From Snodgrassella alvi (GTDB lineage Bacteria; Pseudomonadota; Gammaproteobacteria; Burkholderiales; Neisseriaceae): DNA of 64,000 nt. Location of the stretch: the NCBI RefSeq assembly GCF_002777825.1, contig NZ_MEIR01000080.1:124001-188000 (forward strand). The letters run 5' to 3'. The notes beneath the pieces are model-generated. The model did not search any database. It was given only the letters and a program-made list of their open reading frames with translations, and was not told where the DNA came from. How positions within the stretch are numbered: the first letter of the stretch is position 1; the number at the start of each line of letters is the position of its first letter. Of this stretch, positions 55,154 to 64,000 are shown piece after piece. Made by a program: the position numbers and the translations under genes.

Positions 55154-57601
55154 TCAATGTTTTACGGTTTTTGTAGTTGACTTAGTCGCAGACTTAGCTA
55201 ATACGCCCTCTTCTGGAACGCTTTGCCAAGGGCTAGGCGGGTATGCTAGTCCCAGATTGAGCACTTCATCAATCCACTGTACCGGATGAATGGTTAGCTT
55301 TTCACAGATGTTAGCCGGAATTTCTTCCAAATCCTTAACATTGTCTTTCGGAATCAGTACATGCTTGATACCACCGCGTAAAGCCGCTAGCAGTTTTTCT
55401 TTCAGGCCGCCAATCGGCAGTACTTCACCTCGCAGGGTAATTTCTCCTGTCATGGCTACATCTGCACGTACTGGAATGCCGGTAAAAGCTGACACCAGAG
55501 CCAGAGTGATTGCGCTACCAGCACTGGGTCCATCCTTGGGAGTAGCACCTTCGGGAACATGAACATGAATGTCGTTTTTCTCATAAAAATCAGGTTCAAT
55601 ACCTAGACTTTCAGCTCGAGAACGTACAACACTCCATGCAGCACTCACAGATTCCTGCATCACATCACCCAGTTTACCGGTGCGTAGAATATTACCTTTT
55701 CCACGGAACTTGCTGGCTTCAATGGTTAAGAGTTCACCACCCACTTCAGTCCAAGCCAGACCGGTAACCTGTCCGACACGATTTTCATTTTCTGCCACGC
55801 CATAATCAAAACGGCGCACGCCCAGATAATCATGTAAATTATCGGCATTGATAATAATTTCTTCAGGTTTGGATTTGACCTTCTTTCCTTTACCGGTACT
55901 CACTTTCTCTTCTGCAACAGCCTGCTTCATAACCACTTTGCGGCAAATCTTGGCAATCTCACGATCTAGTGAGCGTACACCGGCTTCGCGGGTATAATAG
56001 CGGATAATATCGCGCACAGCAGATTCTTCGATACGGATTTCACCCTCACGTACACCGTTTTGCTTGGTTTGCTTGGCTACCAGATATTTCATAGCAATAT
56101 TGATTTTCTCGTCTTCGGTATAACCGGAAAGACGAATAATCTCCATACGGTCAAGCAGTGGCGTAGGAATATTCAAGCTGTTGGATGTGGCAATAAACAT
56201 TACATCCGACAAATCAAACTCTACCTCAGCATAGTGGTCGGAAAATGAATGATTTTGTTCAGGATCGAGCACTTCAAGTAAAGCACTGGCTGGATCACCA
56301 CGAAAATCATTACCTAATTTATCAATCTCATCCAGTAAAAACAGTGGGTTTTTTACACCAGCTTTGGCCATGTTTTGCAGAATTTTACCGGGCATGGAAC
56401 CAATATAGGTACGACGATGGCCACGAATTTCACTTTCATCGTGTACGCCACCCAGTGCCATGCGTACATATTTACGGCCGGTAGCTTTGGCAATAGATTG
56501 ACCCAGTGAGGTTTTACCTACCCCAGGTGGCCCGACCAGACACAAAATAGGACCTTTGAGCTGATTCATTCGCTTCTGCACGGCCAGATATTCAAGAATG
56601 CGCTCTTTAACCTTTTCCAGACCATAATGATCTGCATTCAGAATCAAGTTTGCTTTAGCAATATCCTTGCTGACTTTGGATTTCTTTTTCCATGGTAATT
56701 CAAGCAGGGTATCAATATAGTTACGCACGACGGTAGATTCCGCAGACATAGGTGGCATCATGCGTAGCTTTTTGAATTCAGACAGACATTTTTCTTCAGC
56801 TTCTTTGCTCATACCAGCCTGACGAATCTGTGCTTCAAGATTAGCCAGATCATCATCTTCTTCGCCAAGTTCTTTCTGAATCGCTTTCACCTGCTCATTC
56901 AGATAGTATTCACGCTGCGATTTTTCCATCTGCCGTTTTACTCGGCCACGAATACGTTTTTCCACCTGAAGAATATCCAGTTCGGACTCAAGCAGGTGCA
57001 GCAAATGCTCCAGACGTGCAGTGACATTTACCATGGTCAGAATCTGCTGGCGCTGATCCAGTTTTAGCTGTAAATGAGCAGCAATGGTATCGGCCAGCCG
57101 GCTTAGCTCTTCAATTCCATGGATAGTAGTTACCACTTCTGCCGGAATTTTCTTGTTTAATTTTGCCAATTGCTCAAACTGGGATAACAATGTGCGGCGC
57201 AATGCCTCATCATTATGAGTATCCTCATCAGTATCTTCACATTTAACGATGTGTGCTTCGACATATGGGCCACTTTCATCGATATACTGTACTTGGGCTC
57301 GATACAAACCTTCTACTAATACTTTAACAGTACCATCAGGTAATTTGAGCACTTGCAGGATACTGGCTACTGTACCCATAGCATACATATCTTCTGCATG
57401 CGGCTCATCAGTATCAGCATTTTTCTGCGCCAGTAAGAATACTGGTTCGTCATGCTCCATTGCTGCATCCAGAGCCGCTATGGATTTTTCCCGGCCTACA
57501 AACAGGGGCAATACCATATGCGGGTAAACAACAACGTCACGCAGGGGCAACATTGCCATTGTAGTTGGCTGCACTGGAGGAGAATCATAAACTTCAGCCA
57601 T
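55154..57601 (-). CDS. lon: ATP-dependent protease Lon
   Basis: Cytoplasmic AAA+ serine protease for misfolded and regulatory proteins. The 815-residue protein has the N-terminal substrate domain ([12 protein letters not shown]), Walker [10 protein letters not shown] near residue 360, Walker B FLLDEIDK, the SNSLNIP sensor, and a protease domain with catalytic Ser in [10 protein letters not shown] and Lys in [11 protein letters not shown] Lys/Ser-rich insertion ([11 protein letters not shown]) lies between the AAA+ and protease domains. The ATG at 57601 has GAGG six bases upstream; a TTG at 57613 is less likely. Gene order with hupB and ppiD is conserved. Confidence 0.97.
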   Translation of the reverse strand: MAEVYDSPPVQPTTMAMLPLRDVVVYPHMVLPLFVGREKSIAALDAAMEHDEPVFLLAQKNADTDEPHAEDMYAMGTVASILQVLKLPDGTVKVLVEGLYRAQVQYIDESGPYVEAHIVKCEDTDEDTHNDEALRRTLLSQFEQLAKLNKKIPAEVVTTIHGIEELSRLADTIAAHLQLKLDQRQQILTMVNVTARLEHLLHLLESELDILQVEKRIRGRVKRQMEKSQREYYLNEQVKAIQKELGEEDDDLANLEAQIRQAGMSKEAEEKCLSEFKKLRMMPPMSAESTVVRNYIDTLLELPWKKKSKVSKDIAKANLILNADHYGLEKVKERILEYLAVQKRMNQLKGPILCLVGPPGVGKTSLGQSIAKATGRKYVRMALGGVHDESEIRGHRRTYIGSMPGKILQNMAKAGVKNPLFLLDEIDKLGNDFRGDPASALLEVLDPEQNHSFSDHYAEVEFDLSDVMFIATSNSLNIPTPLLDRMEIIRLSGYTEDEKINIAMKYLVAKQTKQNGVREGEIRIEESAVRDIIRYYTREAGVRSLDREIAKICRKVVMKQAVAEEKVSTGKGKKVKSKPEEIIINADNLHDYLGVRRFDYGVAENENRVGQVTGLAWTEVGGELLTIEASKFRGKGNILRTGKLGDVMQESVSAAWSVVRSRAESLGIEPDFYEKNDIHVHVPEGATPKDGPSAGSAITLALVSAFTGIPVRADVAMTGEITLRGEVLPIGGLKEKLLAALRGGIKHVLIPKDNVKDLEEIPANICEKLTIHPVQWIDEVLNLGLAYPPSPWQSVPEEGVLAKSATKSTTKTVKH

Positions 57602-57763
57602 GTAATGCCTCAATCTTTCCTGAAAATATGCAATAAAATTGAATGTGAAAATGGTGCTGAACTAGCGTTTTTCAAGTGCTTTTGCGGTATGGTGACCATT
57701 GAAATGTTTCGATGTTTAGAGCATTAATTATTATGGATGTTAACTATAGAGATTAAGAGAGAT

Positions 57764-57805
57764 AAGCCGGGCAAATCTGATTACTAAAATCAGCCTGCCC
57801 GGCTT
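57764..57805 (-). terminator. Intrinsic terminator of ettA
   Basis: AAGCCGGGCA pairs with TGCCCGGCTT, with an inner CTGAT/ATCAG stem, directly after the ettA stop on the minus strand. Confidence 0.75.
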
Positions 57806-57812
57806 TAGGGTA

Positions 57813-59480
57813 TCAGCGGGTTACCGGTTTGTAACGAATGCGTTTGGGTTTGGCGCCCTCCTCACCCAAACGACGTTTTTTATCTGCTTCATATTCCTGA
57901 TAATTACCATCAAAAAATATCCATCTGGATTCACCTTCAGCCGCCAAAATATGCGTGGCAATGCGGTCAAGAAACCAGCGATCGTGTGATACCACCAGTA
58001 CACTACCTGCAAATTCCAGTAATGCATCTTCCAGTGCGCGCAGGGTTTCCACGTCTAGGTCATTGGATGGTTCATCCAGTAATAGTACATTACCACCAGA
58101 AATCAGGGTCTTAGCCAGATGTAACCGGCCACGTTCGCCACCAGAAAGTTTACCGACAATTTTGCTTTGGTCACTGCCTTTGAAATTGAATCTCCCCAGA
58201 TAGGCACGCGCCGGAATTTCAAATTGCCCCACCTGTAAAATATCACGCCCCTCTGCAATCTCATCAAATACGTTTTTATCTTCATGCAGGCCGTGACGAC
58301 TCTGGTCTACTACTGACATTTTAACAGTCTGCCCAATCTTCACTTGTCCCTGATCTGGCTGTTCCTGCCCGGTGATCAGCTTAAACAATGTGGATTTACC
58401 TGCGCCATTGGGACCAATAATGCCAACAATCGCTCCCGGCGGAATTTTGAAACTCAAATCATCAATCAGTAATTTGTCGCCAAAACTTTTGCTGACATGC
58501 TCAAATTCGATCACTTCATTACCCAGACGCTCAGCCACCGGTATGAAAATTTCCTGTGTTTCGTTGCGTTTCTGGTATTCATAATTACTCATTTCCTCAA
58601 AGCGAGCCAGACGGGCTTTTGATTTAGCCTGACGTCCGCGCGCATTCTGGCGTACCCACTCAAGCTCTTGTTTCATGGCTTTAATACGTGCAGCTTCTGC
58701 TTTTGCTTCATGCTCTAGCCGCGCTTCTTTTTGTTCCAGCCATGAACTATAGTTGCCTTTCCACGGAATACCATGGCCACGGTCTAATTCCAAAATCCAT
58801 TCAGCGGCGTTATCCAGAAAATAGCGGTCGTGTGTTACAGCAACTACCGTACCGGGGAAACGAACCAAAAACTGCTCCAGCCATTCTACTGATTCAGCAT
58901 CCAGATGGTTGGTAGGTTCGTCCAGCAATAGCATGTCTGGTTTGCTTAATAACAGTTTGCATAAAGCTACACGGCGTTTTTCACCACCAGACAAATTACC
59001 GATTTGCGCATCCCAGTCCGGCAGCCGCAAAGCATCAGCAGCAATTTCAAGCTGATGTTCTATATTGTCGCCGGCACCAGCAGTAATGATGGCCTCCAGA
59101 CGTGCCTGCTCTTCTGCCAGTGCATCAAAATCAGCATCTGGTTCGGCATAGGCGGCATAAACTTCTTCCAGTTTTTTCTGCGCACCGGCTACATCACCCA
59201 GTCCAGATTCCACTTCTTCCCGTACAGTTTTATCAGCATCTAATTGTGGCTCCTGTGGTAAGTAGCCGATTTTGATGCCACTCATTGCAATGGCTTCACC
59301 TTCAAACTCGGTATCCACACCAGCCATGATTTTCAGTACAGTAGATTTGCCTGCACCATTTAGTCCCAACAGACCAATTTTGGCGCCCGGAAAAAAGGAT
59401 AAGGAAATATCTTTGATAATCTGTTTTTGTGGCGGCACGGTTTTACTTACGCGCAGCATTGAATACACATATTGGCTCAT
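57813..59480 (-). CDS. ettA: Energy-dependent translational throttle protein EttA
   Basis: ABC-F ATPase that binds the ribosomal E site and slows translation when the ADP/ATP ratio is high. The 555-residue protein (E. coli 555) has two ABC domains: Walker A GLNGAGKST near residue 39 and GPNGAGKST near 350, signatures LSGGEKRRV and LSGGERGRL, and Walker B LLLDEPTNHLD and LLLDEPSNDLD. The arm and the linker (about 245-320, rich in Arg/Lys) are present. No membrane domain is associated, as expected. Confidence 0.96.
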   Translation of the reverse strand: MSQYVYSMLRVSKTVPPQKQIIKDISLSFFPGAKIGLLGLNGAGKSTVLKIMAGVDTEFEGEAIAMSGIKIGYLPQEPQLDADKTVREEVESGLGDVAGAQKKLEEVYAAYAEPDADFDALAEEQARLEAIITAGAGDNIEHQLEIAADALRLPDWDAQIGNLSGGEKRRVALCKLLLSKPDMLLLDEPTNHLDAESVEWLEQFLVRFPGTVVAVTHDRYFLDNAAEWILELDRGHGIPWKGNYSSWLEQKEARLEHEAKAEAARIKAMKQELEWVRQNARGRQAKSKARLARFEEMSNYEYQKRNETQEIFIPVAERLGNEVIEFEHVSKSFGDKLLIDDLSFKIPPGAIVGIIGPNGAGKSTLFKLITGQEQPDQGQVKIGQTVKMSVVDQSRHGLHEDKNVFDEIAEGRDILQVGQFEIPARAYLGRFNFKGSDQSKIVGKLSGGERGRLHLAKTLISGGNVLLLDEPSNDLDVETLRALEDALLEFAGSVLVVSHDRWFLDRIATHILAAEGESRWIFFDGNYQEYEADKKRRLGEEGAKPKRIRYKPVTR

Positions 59481-59622
59481 AATATCTTCAGTAGATTAAA
59501 TTTAGTCTATATCAGCCTTAATTGTGGCTGAAGGTTATAAATTTGATTTTAACATGCATATAACTGCTGTCACGGAATGCTTTGCGTTAAAATGCTTCCT
59601 TTTGTCTCTCTTGCCATGGCTT

Positions 59623-60273
59623 ATGAATATCATCTCCACTCTGATAGATTTTATTTTACATATTGACCAGCACCTACAATTTATTGTCACTCAATATGGT
59701 GTATGGATTTATGTTATTCTATTTGTTTTGATTTTTTGCGAAACTGGATTGGTAATTACGCCTTTTCTGCCGGGTGATTCCTTATTATTTGCGGCTGGCG
59801 GAATAGCGGCCGTTGGCGAAATGAATGTCCATTTGATGGTAATACTGTTGCTAGCAGCAGCAATTATTGGTGATGCGGTAAATTTCTCAGTTGGAAAGAA
59901 ATTCGGCGCACTTCTGTTTGCCAATCCACAATCTCGGCTATTCAGGCAGGTTTATCTACACAAAACGCAGGAATTTTATGCAAAACATGGTGGAAAAACC
60001 ATTATTATTGCGCGTTTTGTACCAATTGTACGAACATTTGCACCCTTTGTGGCCGGTATGAGCCATATGAACTATGGCCATTTTCTGCGTTACAACTGTA
60101 TTGGTGCTATTCTCTGGGTAGTGTTGTTTTCCTATGCCGGCTATTTTTTTGGTAATCTGCCATTTATTAAGCAGAATCTTTCTCTGGCACTGGTTATAAT
60201 TATTGCCATTTCTTTTTTACCGGCCATTATTGAGATTCTGCGGCACAGGCAGACAGCATACAAAAACAATTAG
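59623..60273 (+). CDS. DedA family membrane protein
   Basis: Inner-membrane protein of 216 residues with four to six hydrophobic segments, the [20 protein letters not shown] motif near residue 42, the [15 protein letters not shown] motif near 130 and a C-terminal hydrophobic tail. DedA proteins belong to the VTT/SNARE-associated superfamily and include undecaprenyl-phosphate and phospholipid flippases. I set the start at 59623 (MNIISTL); the upstream extension from 59524 is unlike DedA. mutL follows 47 bases later. Confidence 0.88.
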   Translation: MNIISTLIDFILHIDQHLQFIVTQYGVWIYVILFVLIFCETGLVITPFLPGDSLLFAAGGIAAVGEMNVHLMVILLLAAAIIGDAVNFSVGKKFGALLFANPQSRLFRQVYLHKTQEFYAKHGGKTIIIARFVPIVRTFAPFVAGMSHMNYGHFLRYNCIGAILWVVLFSYAGYFFGNLPFIKQNLSLALVIIIAISFLPAIIEILRHRQTAYKNN

Positions 60274-60320
60274 ATATTTAATTTTATTATGCTGCTGATT
60301 TCAAAACTTACAGGCAAGAT

Positions 60321-62249
60321 ATGAGCCAGATACATCTGTTACCCGATCATTTAATTAATCAAATAGCAGCCGGAGAGGTGATTGAGCGTCCGGCCAATGC
60401 GCTAAAAGAAATTATTGAAAACAGTCTTGATGCCAGAGCCAGCCATATTAATATTCAGCTGGAAGCCGGTGGCATTAAACGCTTGTCTGTAACTGATGAC
60501 GGACAGGGCATGAGCGAGACAGACGTACCACTTGCCTTGCATCGCCATGCCACCAGCAAAATCAGTACATTGGAGGATCTGGAAAAGGTAGTAAGCATGG
60601 GGTTTCGCGGTGAAGGGCTGGCCAGTATTGCTTCAGTAAGCCGTCTGACTTTAACCAGCCGCACTGCTACTGCTACCCATGCTACCCAAATTTATGCAGA
60701 AGATGGCAAGCTGAGTGCCGTCAAGCCGGCGGCACACGCTTCAGGCACCACGGTAGAAGTTGTTGAACTTTTTTTCAATACACCAGCCAGACGCCAGTTT
60801 CTTAAATCACCAGGCACTGAGTTTGCTCACTGCCGTACCATGGTAGAACGTCTGGCTCTGGCACATCCTGATGTAGCTTTTGAGTTACAGCACAACGGCA
60901 AGAATATATTCACGCTACCCGCACAATCCCTTTCGGAGCGCTGCACTGAGATTATGGGAGCAGACTTTACCGCAGCCAGCCTAAATGTGGATGAAGCAAT
61001 AAATGGCATGCGTTTACATGGTCTGATTGGCAAACCGACTTTTGCGCAAGGAAAAACCAGCCAGCAATACATTTTTGTCAATCAGCGCTTTGTACGTGAC
61101 AAAATCATTTTACATGCAGTAAAACAGGCTTATAACGATGTTTTGCATCAAGCATTAACACCGGCATTTGCGCTTTTTCTTACGCTGCCGCCTACGGATG
61201 TCGATGCGAATGTGCATCCTACCAAAACCGAAGTGCGTTTCCGACAGAGTCAGGCTGTGCACCAGTTAATTTTTCATGCTTTGAATAAATGTCTGGCCGC
61301 CACCAACGCTACTCAAACTGAATCCATTTCTCAGCCAGCCGCAGTACTGGCAGATATCATGCACAAACAGCCAGCCGATGTACAACAACTGTTTCCAGCA
61401 CAAGAAAAAACTGGCTCAAAACAGGCACCGGCACCCTATCACCGTAGCCATACACCAGTACAGCGCAGCTTAAGTTTAAAAGAATCCCAAGCTGCCCTGA
61501 ATACTTATGCCGAACTGTATAGGCCAGAAACAACATCAGCGGCAGACAAGGTTGCTACTGCTGATGCTGAAAAAATTGATAGTGAACTGGCTAACTGGGA
61601 ACAGGCACGGGGTATTTCTGCTGCACAAGCGCCGGTACAGACTTCGGCAAATGAAACAAATGCACCCCCGCTAGGCTACGCCATTGCACAGCTACTGGAT
61701 ATTTATATTCTGGCACAGGCTGAAGAAGCATTGATTCTGGTAGACATGCATGCCACTGCCGAGCGTGTAAATTATGAAAAGATGAAGCAACAACGTGATG
61801 CTAATGGTAAGGTAAGCAGTCAGACATTGCTGATTCCCGTTCGCTTTACTGCCAGCCATGAGGAAATTGCTTCGGCAAACGAGTATGCTACCACCTTGCA
61901 TGATTATGGTCTGGATATTACCATTGAAAATAATCAGCAACTGGTGGTTCATACAGTACCGGCAATGCTGGTTAAAAGTGACATTCAGCAACTGGTACAG
62001 CAGGTACTGGCTGATTTGATGACCATTGGCAGCAGTGATGTGATACGGGAACATGAAAATCGTATTCTGTCTACTTTAGCCTGCCATGGTTCAGTACGTG
62101 CCGGGCGTAAATTGACACTACCGGAAATGAATGCTTTGCTGCGGGATATGGAACAGACAGAACGGGCAAATCAATGTAATCATGGCCGTCCTACATGGGT
62201 AAAATTGCGTTTGCAGGATTTGGATGCCCTCTTTTTACGCGGACAGTAA
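60321..62249 (+). CDS. mutL: DNA mismatch repair protein MutL, endonuclease type
   Basis: Mismatch-repair ATPase that links MutS to strand incision. The 642-residue protein has the GHKL ATPase N-terminus (EVIERPANALKEIIENSLDA, DDGQGM, GFRGEGLASI), a linker rich in Ala/Gln/Thr (about 345-455) and a C-terminal domain with DMHATAERVNYE from Asp475 (the DQHAx2Ex4E endonuclease motif with Met for Gln), ACHGSVRAGR and CNHGRP near 619. E. coli MutL lacks this nuclease. AGGC-type site before the ATG. Confidence 0.96.
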   Translation: MSQIHLLPDHLINQIAAGEVIERPANALKEIIENSLDARASHINIQLEAGGIKRLSVTDDGQGMSETDVPLALHRHATSKISTLEDLEKVVSMGFRGEGLASIASVSRLTLTSRTATATHATQIYAEDGKLSAVKPAAHASGTTVEVVELFFNTPARRQFLKSPGTEFAHCRTMVERLALAHPDVAFELQHNGKNIFTLPAQSLSERCTEIMGADFTAASLNVDEAINGMRLHGLIGKPTFAQGKTSQQYIFVNQRFVRDKIILHAVKQAYNDVLHQALTPAFALFLTLPPTDVDANVHPTKTEVRFRQSQAVHQLIFHALNKCLAATNATQTESISQPAAVLADIMHKQPADVQQLFPAQEKTGSKQAPAPYHRSHTPVQRSLSLKESQAALNTYAELYRPETTSAADKVATADAEKIDSELANWEQARGISAAQAPVQTSANETNAPPLGYAIAQLLDIYILAQAEEALILVDMHATAERVNYEKMKQQRDANGKVSSQTLLIPVRFTASHEEIASANEYATTLHDYGLDITIENNQQLVVHTVPAMLVKSDIQQLVQQVLADLMTIGSSDVIREHENRILSTLACHGSVRAGRKLTLPEMNALLRDMEQTERANQCNHGRPTWVKLRLQDLDALFLRGQ

Positions 62250-62313
62250 TATTTTGCCAGTGTTCAGTGACGCTACGCTGACCAGCAGTATTCTCTGATT
62301 TGATATTTATTAT

Positions 62314-62347
62314 AAAACCCTCTTAATCAATTGATTAAGAGGGTTTT
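62314..62347. terminator. Bidirectional terminator between mutL and the DUF945 gene
   Basis: A perfect 34-base palindrome (AAAACCCTCTTAATCAA / TTGATTAAGAGGGTTTT) with A- and T-rich ends, between two converging genes. Confidence 0.92.
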
Positions 62348-62363
62348 GTGATTTCATTACTGC

Positions 62364-63947
62364 TTAGTGAGTATTGGCAGCTTCTGGTGCTGAGGCTGCT
62401 GGCAATTCAGCATAATCAGGTTCATTCTCTGGTTCAGGTTCAATATTCCATATTTTGCCATTCAGATAAACTTTACCATTGATTAATTTAAAATGTGTTT
62501 TCACAATACCATTGGTTACCTGTATGTAACCACGTGCCTGCATGGATTTAATCGCACTATCAATCATCAGGCGGATTGTCTGGTCAATATCTTCCAGAGC
62601 TTCAGCACCGCCGGCGCTGGCATCCACCGTAAACAGCGCCCGTGCCTGACTGATGGCAAAATTTTCCATAATGGCCTGAGGAATAGCGAAATCCATTTCC
62701 GCTTCAGTTTTATTCAGCATCAATCCCAGTTGCTGCATATCGGAAGCAAGCAGGCTTTTGAAACCCAAACTACCATGTATATCAATCAGTCCCTGCGGCA
62801 TTTGCAATTTAAAACTGTTGAGTTTAAGAAGTGGGTCATGAGTAAATAAACCCAGTCCTTCATTGCGCACTGCCTCTACTATTGCTGCGCGTAACTGCTC
62901 ATTATTCAGATTCTGGCTTGATAGCTGGGTAATTTTATTATTGATTGCTACCAGACTGGCCGCATCCAGATGCTCAGCCGAGGCATCGATATCCAGCGGG
63001 CCATAAATATCATTACCATACTGCAATTTGGCAAAGCCAAATTTACCACTACTGTTAATCCATTGATCTTTTTCTTCAGTAGAAGTGGCCAATTTCAAAT
63101 CCTGAATGATAATTTTGGTAGGCATACTGTTGCCAGCCGGGCTGATGAAAGCACCAATCTGTAATTTGGTCACCAAATTAACTAGCTGATCCAGACGGAT
63201 AGTATTGTCTGTGGTATCGTTCCAGGTAAAGGTAATGGCCTTGATACGCAAATCGCTGTTACCTAAAGCGAGTGAGGTTTTACCGTGTTCAGTATGGCTA
63301 TTAAGCTGCAAATCCTGATAGGAAGCATGTCCTTTGCTGGCAAGAACCATATCCAGCCCGGGGCTGACGGTATGGCTGTCATAACTGTTAAAATCTTCAG
63401 CATAATCAATCGTTGACTCCAGCCCCTGCCAGTTGATTTTGATACCAGACAATTCTTCATAATTGAATTTTGGTATCGCAACGTGCATTTGTCCGCTGCC
63501 TCCGAGATTAATCGTATTTTCCAGTCTGACTGGTGCTTCCTGCCCGAAAAAACGCGCCAGAATCTGTTGAGCTTGCGGAGTGAAGCGCAATTCTGTTTCC
63601 ACACGAGCCCGTACCGGACGGATGCTGCCAGCAAATAAACCATGCTGAACATGATTAACCAAAGTAATCGGCTGTTGCAACACCGTACGCACATTATCAG
63701 GTAATTGTTGCTGTACTCCAGCAAAGAAACTTGGCTTAAAGCGAATCTGCATAGTTTCTGTAGATGTAAACCAGCCACGCTCATAGCTGTGTTTATCAAT
63801 CACAAGAAAAGGACTTTTAGCCAGTAAAGCGCGTTGTTCGTCTAGACTATGCTGGGCTTTGATGCCTAAATAAAAAGGCAAAGCCAGAGCAATAAGCAAT
63901 ATGACTGCCGCAATAGCGGCGATGATCGTTACAATTCGTTTATTCAT
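62364..63947 (-). CDS. DUF945 family protein (YdgA-like)
   Basis: A 527-residue protein with an N-terminal membrane segment or uncleaved signal (about 5-27) and a long periplasmic beta-rich region with the DUF945 opening (KHSYERGWFTSTE) and the later LDMVLASKG and SLGFKSLL blocks. DUF945 proteins have no settled role; YdgA of E. coli is an inner-membrane/periplasmic protein. A C-terminal Pro/Glu/Ala tail follows the last strand. The gene runs to near the window end, with the start inside the window. Confidence 0.82.
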   Translation of the reverse strand: MNKRIVTIIAAIAAVILLIALALPFYLGIKAQHSLDEQRALLAKSPFLVIDKHSYERGWFTSTETMQIRFKPSFFAGVQQQLPDNVRTVLQQPITLVNHVQHGLFAGSIRPVRARVETELRFTPQAQQILARFFGQEAPVRLENTINLGGSGQMHVAIPKFNYEELSGIKINWQGLESTIDYAEDFNSYDSHTVSPGLDMVLASKGHASYQDLQLNSHTEHGKTSLALGNSDLRIKAITFTWNDTTDNTIRLDQLVNLVTKLQIGAFISPAGNSMPTKIIIQDLKLATSTEEKDQWINSSGKFGFAKLQYGNDIYGPLDIDASAEHLDAASLVAINNKITQLSSQNLNNEQLRAAIVEAVRNEGLGLFTHDPLLKLNSFKLQMPQGLIDIHGSLGFKSLLASDMQQLGLMLNKTEAEMDFAIPQAIMENFAISQARALFTVDASAGGAEALEDIDQTIRLMIDSAIKSMQARGYIQVTNGIVKTHFKLINGKVYLNGKIWNIEPEPENEPDYAELPAASAPEAANTH

Positions 63948-64000
63948 GCTCGAAATGTCTTATATATCCACATTCTGGGAGATTTGCAGGATAACATCAA

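Noticed and set aside
62364-63947. AsmA-like assignment for the 527-residue protein
   Set aside because: It has a membrane anchor and beta-rich body like AsmA, but the opening and internal blocks match DUF945/YdgA better.

Overview
The window looks like a chromosomal segment of a Neisseriaceae-type betaproteobacterium; the gene set and moderate-to-low GC would suit a Snodgrassella-like genome, but that genus name is an inference from content and not something I could test. Almost everything is core housekeeping: cell wall (PBP2/RodA), proteostasis (trigger factor, ClpP, Lon, HU, a PpiD-like foldase), tRNA modification and charging (TrmJ, MnmC, AspRS, TrmA, TadA, an MnmM/YtqB-like methyltransferase), envelope lipid and lipoprotein biogenesis (LolA, LpxK, KdsB, AsmA), DNA repair and uptake (MutL, DinB, XseA, ComEC) and the lepA-lepB-rnc-era cluster. 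No rRNA, tRNA, CRISPR or prophage was seen.

Layout: 1-2.2 kb mrdA(partial)-rodA; 2.3-6.2 kb tig-clpP and DUF1853/trmJ on the minus strand; 6.3-7.2 kb suhB with an rrn-like boxB/boxA leader; 7.3-11.7 kb a copper chaperone, AsmA and an MnmC oxidase-only protein; 11.7-14.5 kb a Zur-type znuCBA operon preceded by two Zur-like boxes and a 34-codon membrane micro-ORF; 14.5-20 kb DUF455, DUF1090, lolA, a lipoprotein and comEC; 20.4-24.3 kb DUF502-aspS and trmA.

From 24.3 to 29 kb lies the most rearranged part. A short-chain dehydrogenase (SDR) gene and a divergent tadA start are present twice: the left copy keeps an intact SDR gene and a dead tadA 5' fragment, the right copy keeps an intact tadA and a dead SDR fragment split by a decayed IS3-family element. 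An AT-rich, TTA-codon-rich bioB sits between the two diverged copies. This geometry points to import of bioB by recombination at the SDR/tadA junction.

From 29 to 34 kb: TauE/SafE, CNP1, adk-kdsB-Trm112-lpxK, xseA. At 35 kb there is a small AT-rich accessory patch (a dead gene plus an orphan secreted protein). 35.7-43.8 kb: DUF815 ATPase, MnmM-like methyltransferase, then era and rnc separated by two non-core genes, then lepB and lepA. 44-51.5 kb: SanA-like, M14 carboxypeptidase, a DUF1311-like lipoprotein, dinB, icd, a CHY zinc-finger protein, a MORN-repeat protein. 51.5-64 kb: an aldehyde dehydrogenase, a PpiD that appears to lack its parvulin domain, hupB, lon, ettA, a DedA protein, an endonuclease-type mutL and a DUF945 protein.

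Most promising for follow-up: the Zur-linked membrane micro-ORF coupled to znuC, the boxB/boxA leader of suhB, the repeat-flanked bioB insertion, and the separated MnmC-oxidase/MnmM pair.
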